Below, in pieces: positions 23,492 to 35,604 of a stretch of 64,000 nt of DNA (positions are counted from its first letter, which is position 1; every line of letters begins with the position of its first letter). The notes below the pieces were generated by a model. That model was not told the origin of the DNA, made no database searches, and saw nothing but the letters and a program-made list of their open reading frames with translations. This DNA is from Thinopyrum elongatum (taxonomy: Eukaryota; Streptophyta; Magnoliopsida; Poales; Poaceae). The translations under genes and the position numbers were made by a program. Where the stretch lies: positions 335,032,409 through 335,096,408 of the forward strand of contig CM022299.1 of the NCBI GenBank assembly GCA_011799875.1, read 5' to 3'.

Positions 23492-24779
23492 CGACATCCA
23501 GGGCCTGACACAACACACCTCACCCCCTTAGTTGTACGACACTGCAGGGTTACTATCGAGTGTCAAGAGTGATACCTCGTATAGCACTTTTGATTATATC
23601 TGTGTAGTGTAGTTAATCGATCGTGGTCTATGGAGGCTGATTCCTCCTTCACCACTCCCGATACGACTCTATCGTGCAACACCTCAAGCGTGAACCTCGA
23701 GGGTGATTCCTCCTAGTTCACCTTGACGATTACATCAGCTGGATTCCATCGAGGGTGATTCCTCGGATTCCCCCTTGGTGTTTTGGACACACGGTTACTT
23801 TACCTTTACCACAGATCCATGTTACTGAAGTCGGGTCGACCCTGAGGGGTACCTACGAGTTGATGTGAACTCGGGTTGACCTATAGGGTACCCGCGAGAT
23901 TTCTACGTGGCACGGCCGGGCATTCTGGGCCCTTGCCATAAGCCCACGAGACGGGACGACGGGGTCACATGATCGTGAGTCTCTGCTTGTTACCACGCGC
24001 TCCCAAGACTCTAATGGATTTGGGTATTTGATCTGAGTTGGCCACTGGCCTATATGCACTAACCACCACGCGGGACAAGATATGGGCAACCGGCGTCGTA
24101 GTATCAGCCGAAGCTCTTCAGACGTTAGCGATGGAGCGGCGTGCGCTGGGTTGGACTGGTTATGCCTGCCCTTGTATAAGGGGGGCTAGGTCTGCTCACC
24201 GGCCGCCCACGCAACATGCAGGAGTGCAAAGGGCGATGGGCCCAAGACCCCTGCACGCTTAGGATGTAGACCGGCGTGCTGGCCTCTTTGTTGAGCCTAG
24301 GTAGGGTTGTGACGTGTTAATCTTCCGAGGCCGGGCATGACCCAGGAAAGTGTGTCCGGCCAGAGTGATCGAGCGTGTTGGGTAATGTGGTGCACCCCTG
24401 CAGGGAAGTATTATCTATTCGAATAGCCGTGTCCACGATAACAGGACGACTTGGAGTTGTATCCCGATCTTCACAACTAGAACTGGATACTGAGATGTGG
24501 ATTGGATATGATGGCTCTGGGATTGCTTTCTCGCAGGGAGTCAAGAAAGGATCTCTGGGCATTAATGCTACAACATGCTTGCTAATTATAAAATGATATT
24601 ATGTACTCTTCTAAATGCTGCAAGATGGTGGCTTCAAGGAGATGCTAGTCTTCGGTAGGCTAGGCTTTCCCCTCTATTCTGGCATTCTGTAGTATAGTCC
24701 ACATATACAGCCCCTTCCCTTTGATACCAGTGCATATGTAGTGTACATCCAGTCTTGCAAGTACTTTGGATGAGTACTC
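23492..24779 (+). other. Element C continued, no gene recognised
   Basis: The sequence continues the C block broken at 10113. It contains three copies of a short phrase like TCGAGGGTGATTCCTC (23640-23780). I see no other feature. Confidence 0.5.
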
Positions 24780-24929
24780 ATGGTTGCTTTGCTACCCCTT
24801 TTCCCCCTTTTCCATTCTTCCCGGTTGCTGCGACCAGATGGCGGATCCCAGGAGCCAGATGCCGCCACCGACGACTACTACCCCGAGGGTGCCTACTACT
24901 ACGTGGACGCCGCTGATAACCAGGAGTAG
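24780..24929 (+). CDS. Short acidic C-terminal coding segment of element C
   Basis: An open frame of 49 residues ends in an acidic, tyrosine-rich tail (DDYYPEGAYYYV, stop at 24927-24929) about 300 bp before the end of C. The composition is unlike a chance frame, and it is followed by a 3'-UTR-like stretch with a polyadenylation-like signal, so it is probably the last exon of the gene of C. No function is recognised. The ATG at 24780 may be internal to a larger exon. Confidence 0.4.
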   Translation: MVALLPLFPLFHSSRLLRPDGGSQEPDAATDDYYPEGAYYYVDAADNQE

Positions 24930-25422
24930 TTAGGAGGCTCCCAGGCAGGAGGCCTTGCCTTTTTTATCGTTGTTGCTTTTGTGCTACCCTTCTTAAGGCA
25001 AACTTGTTTAACTTATGTATGTACTCAGATATTGTTGCTTCCGCTGACTCGTTTGTATTCGAACTTATGTATTCGAGCCCTCAAGGCCCCTGTCTTGTAA
25101 TATAAAGCTTGTATTATTTTAATTTGTGTCTAGAGTTGTGTTGTGATATCTTCCCGTGAGTCCCTAATCTTAATCGTACACATTTGCGTGTATGACTAGT
25201 GTACGATTGAATCGGGAGGCGTCACACCTACCCCCTGGGCGCGCCTCCCGGGCTTGTGGCCACCTCGTGTGCCCTCTGGACTCTGTTTTCTCCCAGAATA
25301 CTTGTTTTGCATGGTAAGAATTCATTATATAATCTCCCGAAGGTTTTGACCACTACATCAAGGCAATATCCCCTATTTTCGTTTTGAGTTGTTTTCTGCC
25401 AGAGTTTTCAAGGCCAGGCATC

Positions 25423-25961
25423 ATGTCTTCCTCCTCCTCCAACAATGTGGACGATGATGCTTGGTTGATGCAGATGGAACTCAGGAGGGAGGATGCCGAG
25501 GTAGTCACAATGGAGGAAGATGAAGGGGATTCGCTTGAGGTCCACCCTCCGGCTTCAGAGAGAGGCACTCTGGCTGGCATCTCCACTATTCCAAATCCTC
25601 ATCAAGCAGTGGGGACTACAAGCAACCACAAAGGCCAAGAGATACAAGAAGGACTCCCCCTAGGAGGCCCTTACACAGGTTACATCGGAACAACTTTCAC
25701 AATTTGGTTCATAATTATGGAGTGGAGAATACCCCTCGTACACATATACCCTCCAATTGGGATATATCCCATCCAATTGAAAGTAATGCAGGGAAAGGTT
25801 CTTGGTGGCCTAAAAATAAACATCTTTTGGAGGAAATTCAGAAGAATGCAAATACACTCCAACGTGTGATCCAAGAACAGCAGGGTCTGAGGGGTATCTT
25901 ATTGAAACTGACAGACACATCATTGACAGCATCACCACCACCTCCGAAGAAAGAGACTTGA
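25423..25961 (+). pseudogene. Late small ORF of element A (post-pol, env-position)
   Basis: Athila elements often carry an extra ORF after pol in the position of env. Here MSSSSSNNVDDDAWLMQMEL starts at 25423 and runs through an acidic stretch. Near 25700 the frame shifts and the coding-like sequence continues as NKHLLEEIQKNANTLQRVIQ to a stop at 25961. The second half is helical and could form a coiled coil. I see no signal peptide or transmembrane segment, so an envelope role is not supported. It lies just right of the split hairpin and element C. Function unknown. Confidence 0.5.
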
Positions 25962-27495
25962 GTACATGGGTATGGTCACTCCCCTTGGCTTATGCCAAGC
26001 TTGGGGGAGGTGCCCCGGTATTGTATCACCATCACATCTTTATTTTTAGCGTTTACCTTAGTTCGATCCTTTTGGTTATATCATCATCTAGTAGAATAAA
26101 ATGCTTTAGTATGATCTAGTCTTTGAGTTTTGGTTTGTGTTCTATCTATGTAATCGAGTGCGAGAGTTATATAATAAAGAGTAGTTTTGAGTTGAGGGCT
26201 TTGCTTTCTTGCTTTGATCTTGAAAAAGAAAGAGAATAAAAGAAATAAAGAGAGTATATATAATCTTATGGAAAGTGATGACTTCACATATAAGAAGTAT
26301 GCCACATGAAATTTATTGAGGGTTGACAAACATAGTTTTGGTCATTGTTGCAATTAATAGGAATTAATAAAGAAAGAGAGGTCTCGAATATAAATACACT
26401 ATCTTGGACATCTTTTATGATTGTGAGCACTCATTAAAATATTATATGCTAATAAGTTGATGTTGGACAAGGAAGACAACGTAATGAGTTATATTTTTTA
26501 TATCCGAATAGAAGTTATATTGTCATGGTTCTTCCAACATGTCGAGCTTGCTCCTCATCCTATGCTAGCTAAATATTCTGCACCAAGTAGAGATACTACT
26601 CATGCATCCAAAATCCATCAACCCAGTTTTGCCATGAGAGTCCACCATATCTACCTATGGATTGAGTAAGATCCTTCAAGTAAGTTGTCATCGGTGCAAG
26701 CAATAAAAATTGTTCTCTAAATATGTATGATCTTTTAGTGTGAGGAAAATAAACTTTATACGAACTTGTGATATGGAAGAAATAAAAGCGACGGACTGCA
26801 TAATAAAGTTCTTTATCACAAGCGGCAATATAAAGTGACGTTCTTTTGCATTAAGATTTCGTGCATCCAACCATAAAAGCGCATGACAACCTCTACTTCC
26901 CTCTGCGAAGGGCCTATCTTTTACTTTCACTTTCTACCTTTATACAAGAGTCATGGTGATCTTGATCCTTTCTTTTTATATTTCTCTTTTTGGCAAGCAC
27001 TATGTGTTGGGGATGATCCAGACATATATATCCACTCGGATGTAGGTGTTCATAAACTATTATTGTAATGTTACCCTTCAGGTAAATGGTTGGGAGGCAA
27101 AACTATAAGCCCCTATCTTCCTATGTGTTTGATTGAAGCTTTGATCTCACAAGTATCATGTGAGTGTTAGCAATTATGAAAGATTAAATGATGGTTGAGT
27201 ATGTGAACTTGCTAAATAAAAGCTCTTACATTGACTCTTTCTGATATTATGATAAATTGCAATTGCCTCAATGACCGAGATCATAGTTTGTTAGTTTTCA
27301 ATAAAGTTTTTGATTCATACTTTACCTTGTGCATGAACTATCACTTTAGCATAAGAAGTTATATGACAATATGTTGCTGTTCTAAAGATGATCGTGATGC
27401 CCTCATGTCCGTATTTTATTTTATCGACACCTCTATGTCTAAACATGTGGACACGATTATCGATTTTGGCTTTTGCTTGAGGACAAGCGAGGTCT
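25962..27495 (+). other. 3' non-coding region of A
   Basis: About 1.5 kb of AT-rich sequence with no coding frame, as is usual for the Triticeae Athila group. It contains AAGCTTGGGGGAG near 25998. Confidence 0.6.
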
Positions 27496-27509
27496 AAGCT
27501 TGGGGGAGT
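27496..27509 (+). promoter_or_regulatory. Polypurine tract of A
   Basis: AAGCTTGGGGGAGT directly precedes the 3' LTR. Confidence 0.75.
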
Positions 27510-28577
27510 TTATACGTCCATTTTGCATCATGCTTTTATGTTGATATTTATTGCATTATGGGTTTTTATTTCACATTATGGTACAATACTTATGCCTTTT
27601 CTCTCTTATTTTACAAGATTTACATGAAGAGGGAGAATGCCGGTAGCTGGAATTCTGGACCGGAAAGGAGCAAATCTGAGATACCTATTCTGCACAACTC
27701 CAAATGTCCTGAAACTTTATGGAGAATTATATTGGAATATATAAAAAAATTGGGCGAAGAAACAACTGAAGGGGACCCACCAGGTGGCCACAAGCCTAGG
27801 GGGCGCGCCCTACCCCCCAGGGCGCGCCCCCAGGGCTTGTGGGCCCCCTGGCCATCGTCCGATGCCCATCTTCTGCTATATGGAGGTTTTGACCTAGAAA
27901 AATAAGAAGGAAGCTTTTGGGACGAAGCGCCGCCGTCTCGAGGCGGAACCTGGGCAAAAGCAATCTAGGGCTCTGACAGAGCGATTCTGCCGGGGAAACT
28001 TCCCTTCGGGAGGGGGAAATCGAAGCCATCGTCATCACCAATGATCCTCTCATGAAGGGAGGGTCAATCTTCATCAACATCTTCACCAGCACCATCTCCT
28101 CTCAAACCCTAGTTTATCTCTTGTATTCAATCTTTGTCTCAAAACCTCAGATTGGTACATGTGGGTTGCTAGTAGTGTTGATTACTCTTCGTAGTTGATG
28201 CTAGTTGGTTTATTTGGTGGGAGATCATATGTTCAGATCCTTAATGATATTCAATACCCCTTTGATCTTGAACATGAACATGCTTTGTGAGTAGTTACAT
28301 TTGTTCCTGAGGACATGGGAGAAGTCTTGTTATAAGTAATCATGTGAATTTGGTATTCGTTCGATATTTTGATGAGATGTATGTTGTCTTTCCTCTAGTG
28401 GTGTTATGTGAACATCGACTACATGGCACTTCACCATGATTTGGGCCTAGGGGAAGGCATTTGGAAGTAATAAGTAGATGATGGGTTGCTAGAGTGACAG
28501 AAGCTTAAACCCTAGTTTATGTGTTGCTTTGTAAAGGGGCTGATTTGGATCCACATGTTTCATGCTATGGTTAGATT
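27510..28577 (+). repeat. 3' LTR of A, left portion
   Basis: It starts TTATACGTCCATTTTGCATC, whereas the LTR of G starts TGATACGTCC, so the terminal TG has decayed to TT. It is cut at 28577 by the copia element and continues at 37343. The rebuilt length is about 1.52 kb, the same as in G (1,518 bp). Confidence 0.9.
27788..27842. repeat. GC-rich hairpin upstream of the TATA box, LTR of A
   Basis: The 24-nt arms (27788-27811 and 27819-27842) pair except at two positions around a 7-nt loop. A TATAT box starts at 27877, 35 bp after the right arm. Equivalent hairpins are at 59149-59202 and 60113-60170. Confidence 0.85.
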
Positions 28578-30314
28578 TGTTGGAAATATGCCCTAGAGGC
28601 AATACTAAAATGGTTATTATTATATTTCCTTGTTCATGATAATTGTCTGTTATTCATGCTATAATTGTGTTATCCGGAAATCGTAATACATGTGTGAATA
28701 CATAGACCACAACATGTCCCTAGTAAGCCTCTAGTTGACTAGCTCGTTGATCAATAGATGGTTACAGTTTCCTGACCATGGACATTGGATGTCATTGATA
28801 ACGGGATCACATCATTAGGAGAATGATGTGATGGACAAGACCCAATCCTAAGCCTAGCACTAGATCGTGTAGTTCGTTTGCTAAAGCTTTTCCAATGTCA
28901 AGTAACTTTTCCTTAGACCATGAGATTGTGCAACTCCCGGATACCGTAGGAGTGCTTTGGGTGCACCAAACGTCACAACATAACTGGGTGGCTATAAAGG
29001 TGCACTACGGGTATCTCCGAAAGTATCTGTTGGGTTGGCACGAATCGAGACTGGGATTTGTCACTCCATGTAACGGAGAGGTACCTCTGGGCCCACTCGG
29101 TAGGACATCATCATAATGAGCTCAATGTGATCAAGGAGTTGTTCACGGGATGATGTGTTACGGAAACGAGTAAAGAGACTTGCCGGTAACGAGATTGAAC
29201 AAGGTATCGAGATACCGACGATCGAATCTCGGGCAAGTATCGTACCGATAGACAAAGGGGATTGCGTACGGGATTGATTGAATCCTCGACATCGTGGTTC
29301 ATCCGATGAGATCATCGAGGAGCATGTGGGAGCCAACATGGGTATCCAGATCCCGCTGTTGGTTATTGACCGGAGAGTCGTCTCGGTCATGTCTGCGTGT
29401 CTCCCGAACCCGTAGGGTCTACACACTTAAGGTTCGGTGACGCTAGGGTTATAGAGATATTAGTATGCGGTAACCCGAAGATTGTTCGGAGTCTCGGATG
29501 AGATCCTGGACGTCACGAGGAGTTCCGGAATGGTCCGGAGGTAAAGATTTATATATGGGAAGTCCTATTTTGGCCACCGGAAAATGTTCGGGATTTTTCG
29601 GTATTGTACCGAGAAGGTTCTAGAAGGTTCCGGAGTGGGGCCCACCTGCATGGGGGGACCCACATGAACGTGGGTAGTGGGGGCAAGGCTCCACACCCCT
29701 AGTCAAGGCGCACCAAGATTCCCCCTTAGAAGGAATAAGATCATATCCCGAAGGGATAAGATCAAGATCCCTAAAAAGGGGGGATAACAATCGGTGGGGA
29801 AGGGAAAGGATGGGATTTCTTTCCTTCCACCTTTGCCAACGCCCCAATGGACTTGGAGGGCAAGAAACCAGCCCCCTCCACCCCTATATATAGTGGGGAG
29901 GTGCATGGGAGAAACAGCTGAGCCCCTGGCGCCTCCCTCTCCCTCCCGTGACACCTCTTCCTCCTCCAGTAGCGCTTGGCGAAGCCCTGCTGAAATCCCG
30001 CTGCTTCCACCACCACACCGTCGTGCTGCTGGATCTCCATCAACCTCTCCTCCCCCCTTGCTGGATCAAGAAGGAGGAGACGTCTCTGCTCCGTACGTGT
30101 GTTGAACGCGGAGGTGCCGTCCGTTCGGCGCTCGGTCATCGGTGATTTGGATCACGACGAGTACGACTCCATCAACCCCGTTCTCTTGAACGCTTCCGCT
30201 CGTGATCTACAAGGGTATGTAGATGCACTCCCCTCTCACTCGTTGCTAGATGACTCCATAGATTGATCTTGGTGATGCGTAGAAAATTTTAAAATTCTGC
30301 TACGTTCCCCAACA
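28578..30314 (+). repeat. 5' LTR of the copia element
   Basis: TGTTGG..CCAACA termini. A TATATA box lies near 29884-29890 (CCCCTATATATAGTGGGG), with the presumed transcript start about 30 bp further on. Confidence 0.95.
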
Positions 30315-30315
30315 G

Positions 30316-30327
30316 TGGCATCATGAG
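30316..30327 (+). promoter_or_regulatory. Primer binding site of the copia element
   Basis: TGGCATCATGAG follows the LTR after one base, at the place of the initiator tRNA-Met site (usual form TGGTATCAGAGC), with mismatches. Confidence 0.6.
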
Positions 30328-31600
30328 CCAAGTCTATGCGTAGTATCTTGCACGAGTAGAACACAAAGTAGTTGTGGGCGTCGATTTGTCAATCTTCTTG
30401 CCGTTACTAGTCTTATCTTGATTCGGCGGCACTGTGGGATGAAGCGGCCCGGACCGACCTTACACGTACGCTTACGTGAGACAGGTTCCACCGACTAACA
30501 TGCACTAGTTGCATAAGGTGGCTAGCGGGTGTCTGTCTCTCCCACTTTAGTCGGATCGGATTCGATGAACAGGGTCCTTATGAAGGGTAAATAGAAATTG
30601 GCATATCACGTTGTGGTTTTGGCGTAGGTAAGAAACGTTCTTGCTAGAAACCTATAGCAGCCACGTAAAAACTTGCAACAACAATTAGAGGACGTCTAAC
30701 TTGTTTTTGCAGCAAGTGCTTTGTGATGTGATATGGCCAAAGGATGTGATGAATGATATATGTGATGTATGAGATGATCATGTTCTTGTAATAGAAATCA
30801 CGACTTGCATGTCGATGAGTATGACAACCGGCAGGAGCCATAGGAGTTGTCTTAATTTATTATATGACCTGCGTGTCATTGAAATTCGCCATGTAATTAC
30901 TTTACTTTATTGCTAACCGTTAGCCGTAGTAGTAGAAGTAATAGTTGGCGAGACAACTTCATGAAGACACGATGATGGAGATCATGATGATGGAGATCAT
31001 GGTGTCATGCCGGTGACGATGATGATCATGGAGCCTCGAAGATGGAGATCAAAAGGAGCAAAGTGATAATGGCCATATCATGTCACTATTTTGATTGCAT
31101 GAGATGTTTATCATGTTTTTGCATCTTATTTGCTTAGAACGACGGTAGCATATATAAGATGATCCCTTACTAAAATTTCAAGAAAGTGTTCCCCCTAACT
31201 GTGCACCGTTGCGAAGGTTCGTTGTTTCGAAGCACTACGTGTTGATCGGGTGTGATAGATTCTAACGTTCGAATACAACGGGTGTAAGCCAGATTTACAC
31301 AGCAATACACTTAGGTTGACTTGACGAGCCTAGCATGTACAGACATGGCCTCGGAACACAAGAGACCGAAAGGTCGAGCATGAGTCGTATAGAAGATACG
31401 ATCAACATGGGGATGTTCACCGTTGATGACTAGTCCGTCTCACGTGATGATCGTACACGGCCTAGTCGATTCGGATCATGTAATCACTTAGATGACGAGA
31501 GGGATGTCTATCTGAGTGGGAGTTCATTACATAATTTGATTAGATGAACTTAATTGTCATGAACTTAGTCTAAATGTTACATATCTATCTTGTAGATCAA
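30328..31600 (+). other. Untranslated leader of the copia element
   Basis: About 1.27 kb with no sustained frame, containing short GATGATGGAGATCATG repeats at about 30970-31040. Packaging and dimerisation signals are expected here in BARE-like elements; none is identified. Confidence 0.6.
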
Positions 31601-34600
31601 ATGGCCAACGCTAATGTTACCCTCAACTTCAACGCGTTCCTAGAGAAAAACAAGCTGAAAGACGATGGTAGCAACTATGCGGACTGGGTCCGTAACCTGA
31701 GGATTATCCTCATAGCTGCCAAGAAATCATATGTCCTTGAAGCACTGTTAGGTGACCCACCTGCTCTCCCAGCACTGCCAGACGATTTGAACGTTTGGCA
31801 GACACGCACCGATGATTACTCCTTCGTTCAGTGCGGCATGCTCTTCAGCTTAGAACCGGGGCTCCAAAAGCGTTTTGAGCATCACGGAGCATATGAGATG
31901 TTCGAAGAGCAGAAAATGGTTTTCCAAGCTCATGCCCGGATCGAGAGATATGAAGTCTTCGATAAGTTCTACAGCTGTAAGATGGAGGAAAATAGTTCTG
32001 TCAGCGAGCACATACTCAAAATGTCTGGGTTGCACAGCCGCTTGTCTCAGCTGGGAGTTAATCTCCCGGATGACGCGGTCGTTGACAGAATCCTTCAGTC
32101 GCTTCCACCTAGCTACAAGAGCTTCGTGATGAACTTCAACATGCAGGGGATGGAAAAGACCATTCCTGAGGTATATGCGATGCTGAAGTCAGCGGAGGCA
32201 GAGATCAGAAAGGAACATCAAGTGTTGATGGTGAATAAAACCACTAAGTTCAAGAAGGGCAAGGGTAAGAAGAACTTCAAGAAGGACGGCAAGGGAGTTG
32301 CCGCGCCCGGTAAGCCAGCTGCCGGGAAGAAGTCGAAGAATGGACCCAAGCCTGAGACTGAGTGCTTTTATTGCAAGGGAAACGGTCACTGGAAGCGAAA
32401 CTGCCCCAAGTACTTGGCGGACAAGAAGGCCGGCAATACCAAAGGCATATATGATATACATGTAATTGATGTGTACCTTACCAGCACTCGTAGTAGTTCC
32501 TGGGTATTTGATACCGGTGCGGTTGCTCATATTTGTAACTCAAAGCAGGAACTGCCGAATCAGCGTAGACTGGCAAAGGACGAGGTGACGATGCGCGTCG
32601 GGAATGGTTCCAAGGTCGATGTGATCGCCGTCGGCACGCTACCTCTGCATCTACCTACGGGATTAGTTTTAAACCTCAATAATTGTTATTTAGTACCAGC
32701 TTTGAGCATGAACATTGTATCTGGATCTCGCTTAATGCGAGATGGCTACTCATTTAAATCTGAGAATAATGGTTGTTCTATTTATATGAGAGATATGTTT
32801 TATGGTCATGCCCCGCTGGTGAATGGTTTATTTTTATTGAATCTCGAACGTGATGTTACACATGTTTATAATGTGAATGCCAAGAAATGCAAGGTTGATA
32901 ACGATAGTCCCACATACTTGTGGCACTGCCGCCTTGGTCATATCGGTGTTAAACGCATGAAGAAACTCCATGCAGATGGACTTTTGGAGTCTCTTGATTA
33001 TGAATCATTTGACAGATGCGAACCATGCCTCTTGGGCAAGATGACCAAGACTCCGTTCTCCGGAGCAATGGAGCGAGCAACCAACTTATTGGAGATCATA
33101 CATACTGATGTGTGTGGTCCAATGAGTGTTGAGGCTCGCGGTGGTTATCGTTATGTTCTCACCCTCACCGATGATTTGAGTAGATATGGGTATGTCTACT
33201 TGATGAAGCACAAGTCTGAGACCTTTGAAAAGTTCAAGGAATTTCAGAGTGAGGTTGAGAATCAACGTGACAAGAAAATAAAGTTCTTACGATCAGATCG
33301 TGGAGGAGAATATTTGAGTCATGAATTTGGCACGCACTTAAGGAAATGTGGAATTGTTTCACAACTCACGCCGCCTGGAACACCTCAGCGTAATGGTGTG
33401 TCCGAACGTCGTAATCGCACTCTATTGGATATGGTGCGATCTATGATGTCTCTTACCGATTTACCGCTATCCTTTTGGGGTTATGCTTTATAGACTGCCG
33501 CATTCACTTTAAATAGGGCACCGTCAAAATCCGTTGAGACGACACCGTATGAATTATGGTTTGGGAAGAAACCTAAGCTGTCGTTTCTGAAAGTTTGGGG
33601 ATGCGATGCTTATGTGAAGAAACTTCAACCAGAGAAGCTCGAACCCAAGTCGGAAAAATGCGTATTCATAGGATACCCTAAGGAAACTATTGGGTATACC
33701 TTCTACCTAAGATCCGAGGGCAAGATCTTTGTTGCCAGGAATGGATCCTTTCTAGAGAAAGAGTTTCTCTCGAAAGAAGTAAGTGGGAGGAAAGTGGAGC
33801 TTGATGAGATGACCCTCGAACCGGAGAGTAGCGCAGCACAGGAAAATGTTTCTGTGGAGCCTACACCAGCTAGAGAGGAAGTTATTGATAATGATCATGA
33901 TCAAGCTACCACTGAACTTCGAAGGTCCACGAGGACACGTTCCGCACCAGAGTGGTATGGCAATCCTGTCCTGGAAATCATGTTGTTAGACAACAGTGAA
34001 CCTTCGAACTATGAAGAAGCGATGGCGGGCCCGGATTCCGACAAATGGCTTGAAGCCATGAAATCCGAGATAGGATCCATGTATGAAAACGAAGTATGGA
34101 CTTTGACTGACTTGCCCGATGATCGGCAAGCCATAGAAAATAAATGGATCTTTAAGAAGAAGACTGACGCGGATGGTAATGTGACCATCTATAAGGCTCG
34201 GCTTGTCGCTAAGGGTTATCGACAAGTTCAAGGGGTTGACTACGATGAGACTTTCTCACCCGTAGCGAAGCTGAAATCCGTCAGAATCATGTTAGCAATT
34301 GCCGCATACTATGGTTATGAGATATGGCAAATGGACGTCAAAACGGCATTCCTTAATGGTTTTCTTAAGGAAGAGTTGTATATGATACAACCGGAAGGTT
34401 TTGTCGACCCTGAGAATGCTGACAAGGTATGCAAGCTCCAGCGCTCAATCTATGGGCTGGTGCAAGCATCTCGGAGTTGGAACATTCGCTTTGACGAGAT
34501 GATCAAAGCGTTTGGGTTCACACAGACTTATGGAGAAGCCCGTGTTTACAAGAAAGTGAGTGGGAGCTCTGTAGCATTTCTCATATTATATGTGGATGAC

Positions 34601-35572
34601 ATACTGCTGATGGGAAATGATATAGAATTCTTGGAAAGTATAAAGGCCTACTTGAATAAGTGTTTTTCAATGAAGGACCTTGGAGAAGCTGCTTATATAT
34701 TAGGCATCAAGATCTATAGAGATAGATCGAGACGCCTCATAGGTCTTTCGCAAAGCACATACCTTGATAAGATATTGAAGAAGTTCAATATGGATCAGTC
34801 CAAGAAGGGGTTCTTGCCTGTATTGCAAGGTGTGAAATTGAGCTCGGCTCAATGCCCGACCACGGCAAAAGATATAGAAGAGATGAGTGTCATCCCCTAT
34901 GCCTCAGCCATAGGGTCTATTATGTATGCCATGCTGTGTACCAGACCTTATGTAAACCTTGCTGTAAGTTTGGTAGGTAGGTACCAAAGTAATCCCGGCA
35001 AGGAACACTGGACAGCGGTCAAGAACATCCTGAAGTACCTGAAAAGGACTAAGGATATGTTTCTCGTATATGGAGGTGACGAAGAGCTCGTCGTAAAGGG
35101 TTACGTCGACGCTAGCTTCGACACAGATCCGGATGACTCCAAGTCACAAACCGGATACGTGTATATTTTGAATGGTGGAGCGGTAAGCTGGTGCAGTTGC
35201 AAGCAAAGCGTCGTGGCGGGTTCTACATGCGAAGCGGAGTACATAGCAGCCTCGGAGGCAGCACACGAAGCAGTATGGATGAAGGAGTTCATCACCGACC
35301 TAGGAGTCATTCCAAATGCGTCGGGTCCAATGGCTCTCTTCTGTGACAACACTGGAGCTATTGCCCTTGCCAAGGAGCCCAGGTTTCACAAAAGGACCAG
35401 GCATATCAAGCATCACTTCAACTCCATACGTGAACATGTTCAAGATGGAGACATAGATATTTGTAAAGTGCACACGGATTTGAATGTAGCAGATCCGTTG
35501 ACTAAACCTCTTTCACGAGCAAAACATGATCAACACCAGTACTCTATGGGTGTTCGATTCATCACAATGTAA
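31601..35572 (+). pseudogene. copia gag-pol polyprotein with a single in-frame stop
   Basis: One frame of 1,324 codons encodes the whole polyprotein, interrupted only by TAG at 33491-33493 (codon 631). Start ATG 31601 (MANANVTLNF) follows the family pattern; 31574 is an in-frame alternative. Gag covers residues 1-250, ending with the zinc knuckle CFYCKGNGHWKRNC (about 254-267). Protease shows VFDTGAVAHIC at about 304. The pre-integrase zinc finger (LWHCRLGHIG, CEPCLLGK) starts near 440. The integrase core has HTDVCGPM, RSDRGGEY and NGVSERRNRTLL. RT includes WIFKKKTDADG, QMDVKTAFLNG and LYVDD (997-1000). RNase H has GYVDASFDTD and STCEAEYIAASEAA. The stop lies between integrase core and RT, so the full polyprotein is not made without suppression. 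Confidence 0.94.
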
Positions 35573-35592
35573 CTAGATTATTGACTCTAGTG

Positions 35593-35604
35593 CAAGTGGG
35601 AGAC
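35593..35604 (+). promoter_or_regulatory. Polypurine tract of the copia element
   Basis: CAAGTGGGAGAC abuts the 3' LTR at 35605. Confidence 0.8.

Larger units (their letters stand above)
8094..25226. mobile_element. Element C: unclassified TG..CA element (possible large solo LTR), interrupted by B
   Basis: It is bounded by CCTAC direct repeats at 8089-8093 and 25227-25231. The left end is TATAACACCC, probably TGTAACACCC with a decayed second base, and the right end is GGCGTCACA, giving TG..CA-like termini. Without B the element is about 3.75 kb. I see no RT, integrase or transposase and no repeated LTR pair. It is GC-rich around 8600-9150 and has short spliced-looking coding pieces (8641-9003, 9795-9880, 24780-24929) and an AATATAAA polyadenylation-like signal near 25099. 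A 5-bp TSD favours an LTR-type element; the alternative is an unknown gene-bearing transposon. Confidence 0.7.

Noticed and set aside
25423..25961. Late ORF of A as an envelope gene
   Set aside because: No signal peptide, no transmembrane segment and no cysteine pattern; only its position suggests env.
29703..30139. Minus- and plus-strand frames in the copia LTR (also 36730-37167)
   Set aside because: They lie wholly within the LTRs, appear twice only because the LTR is duplicated, and overlap the promoter and leader; no domain.
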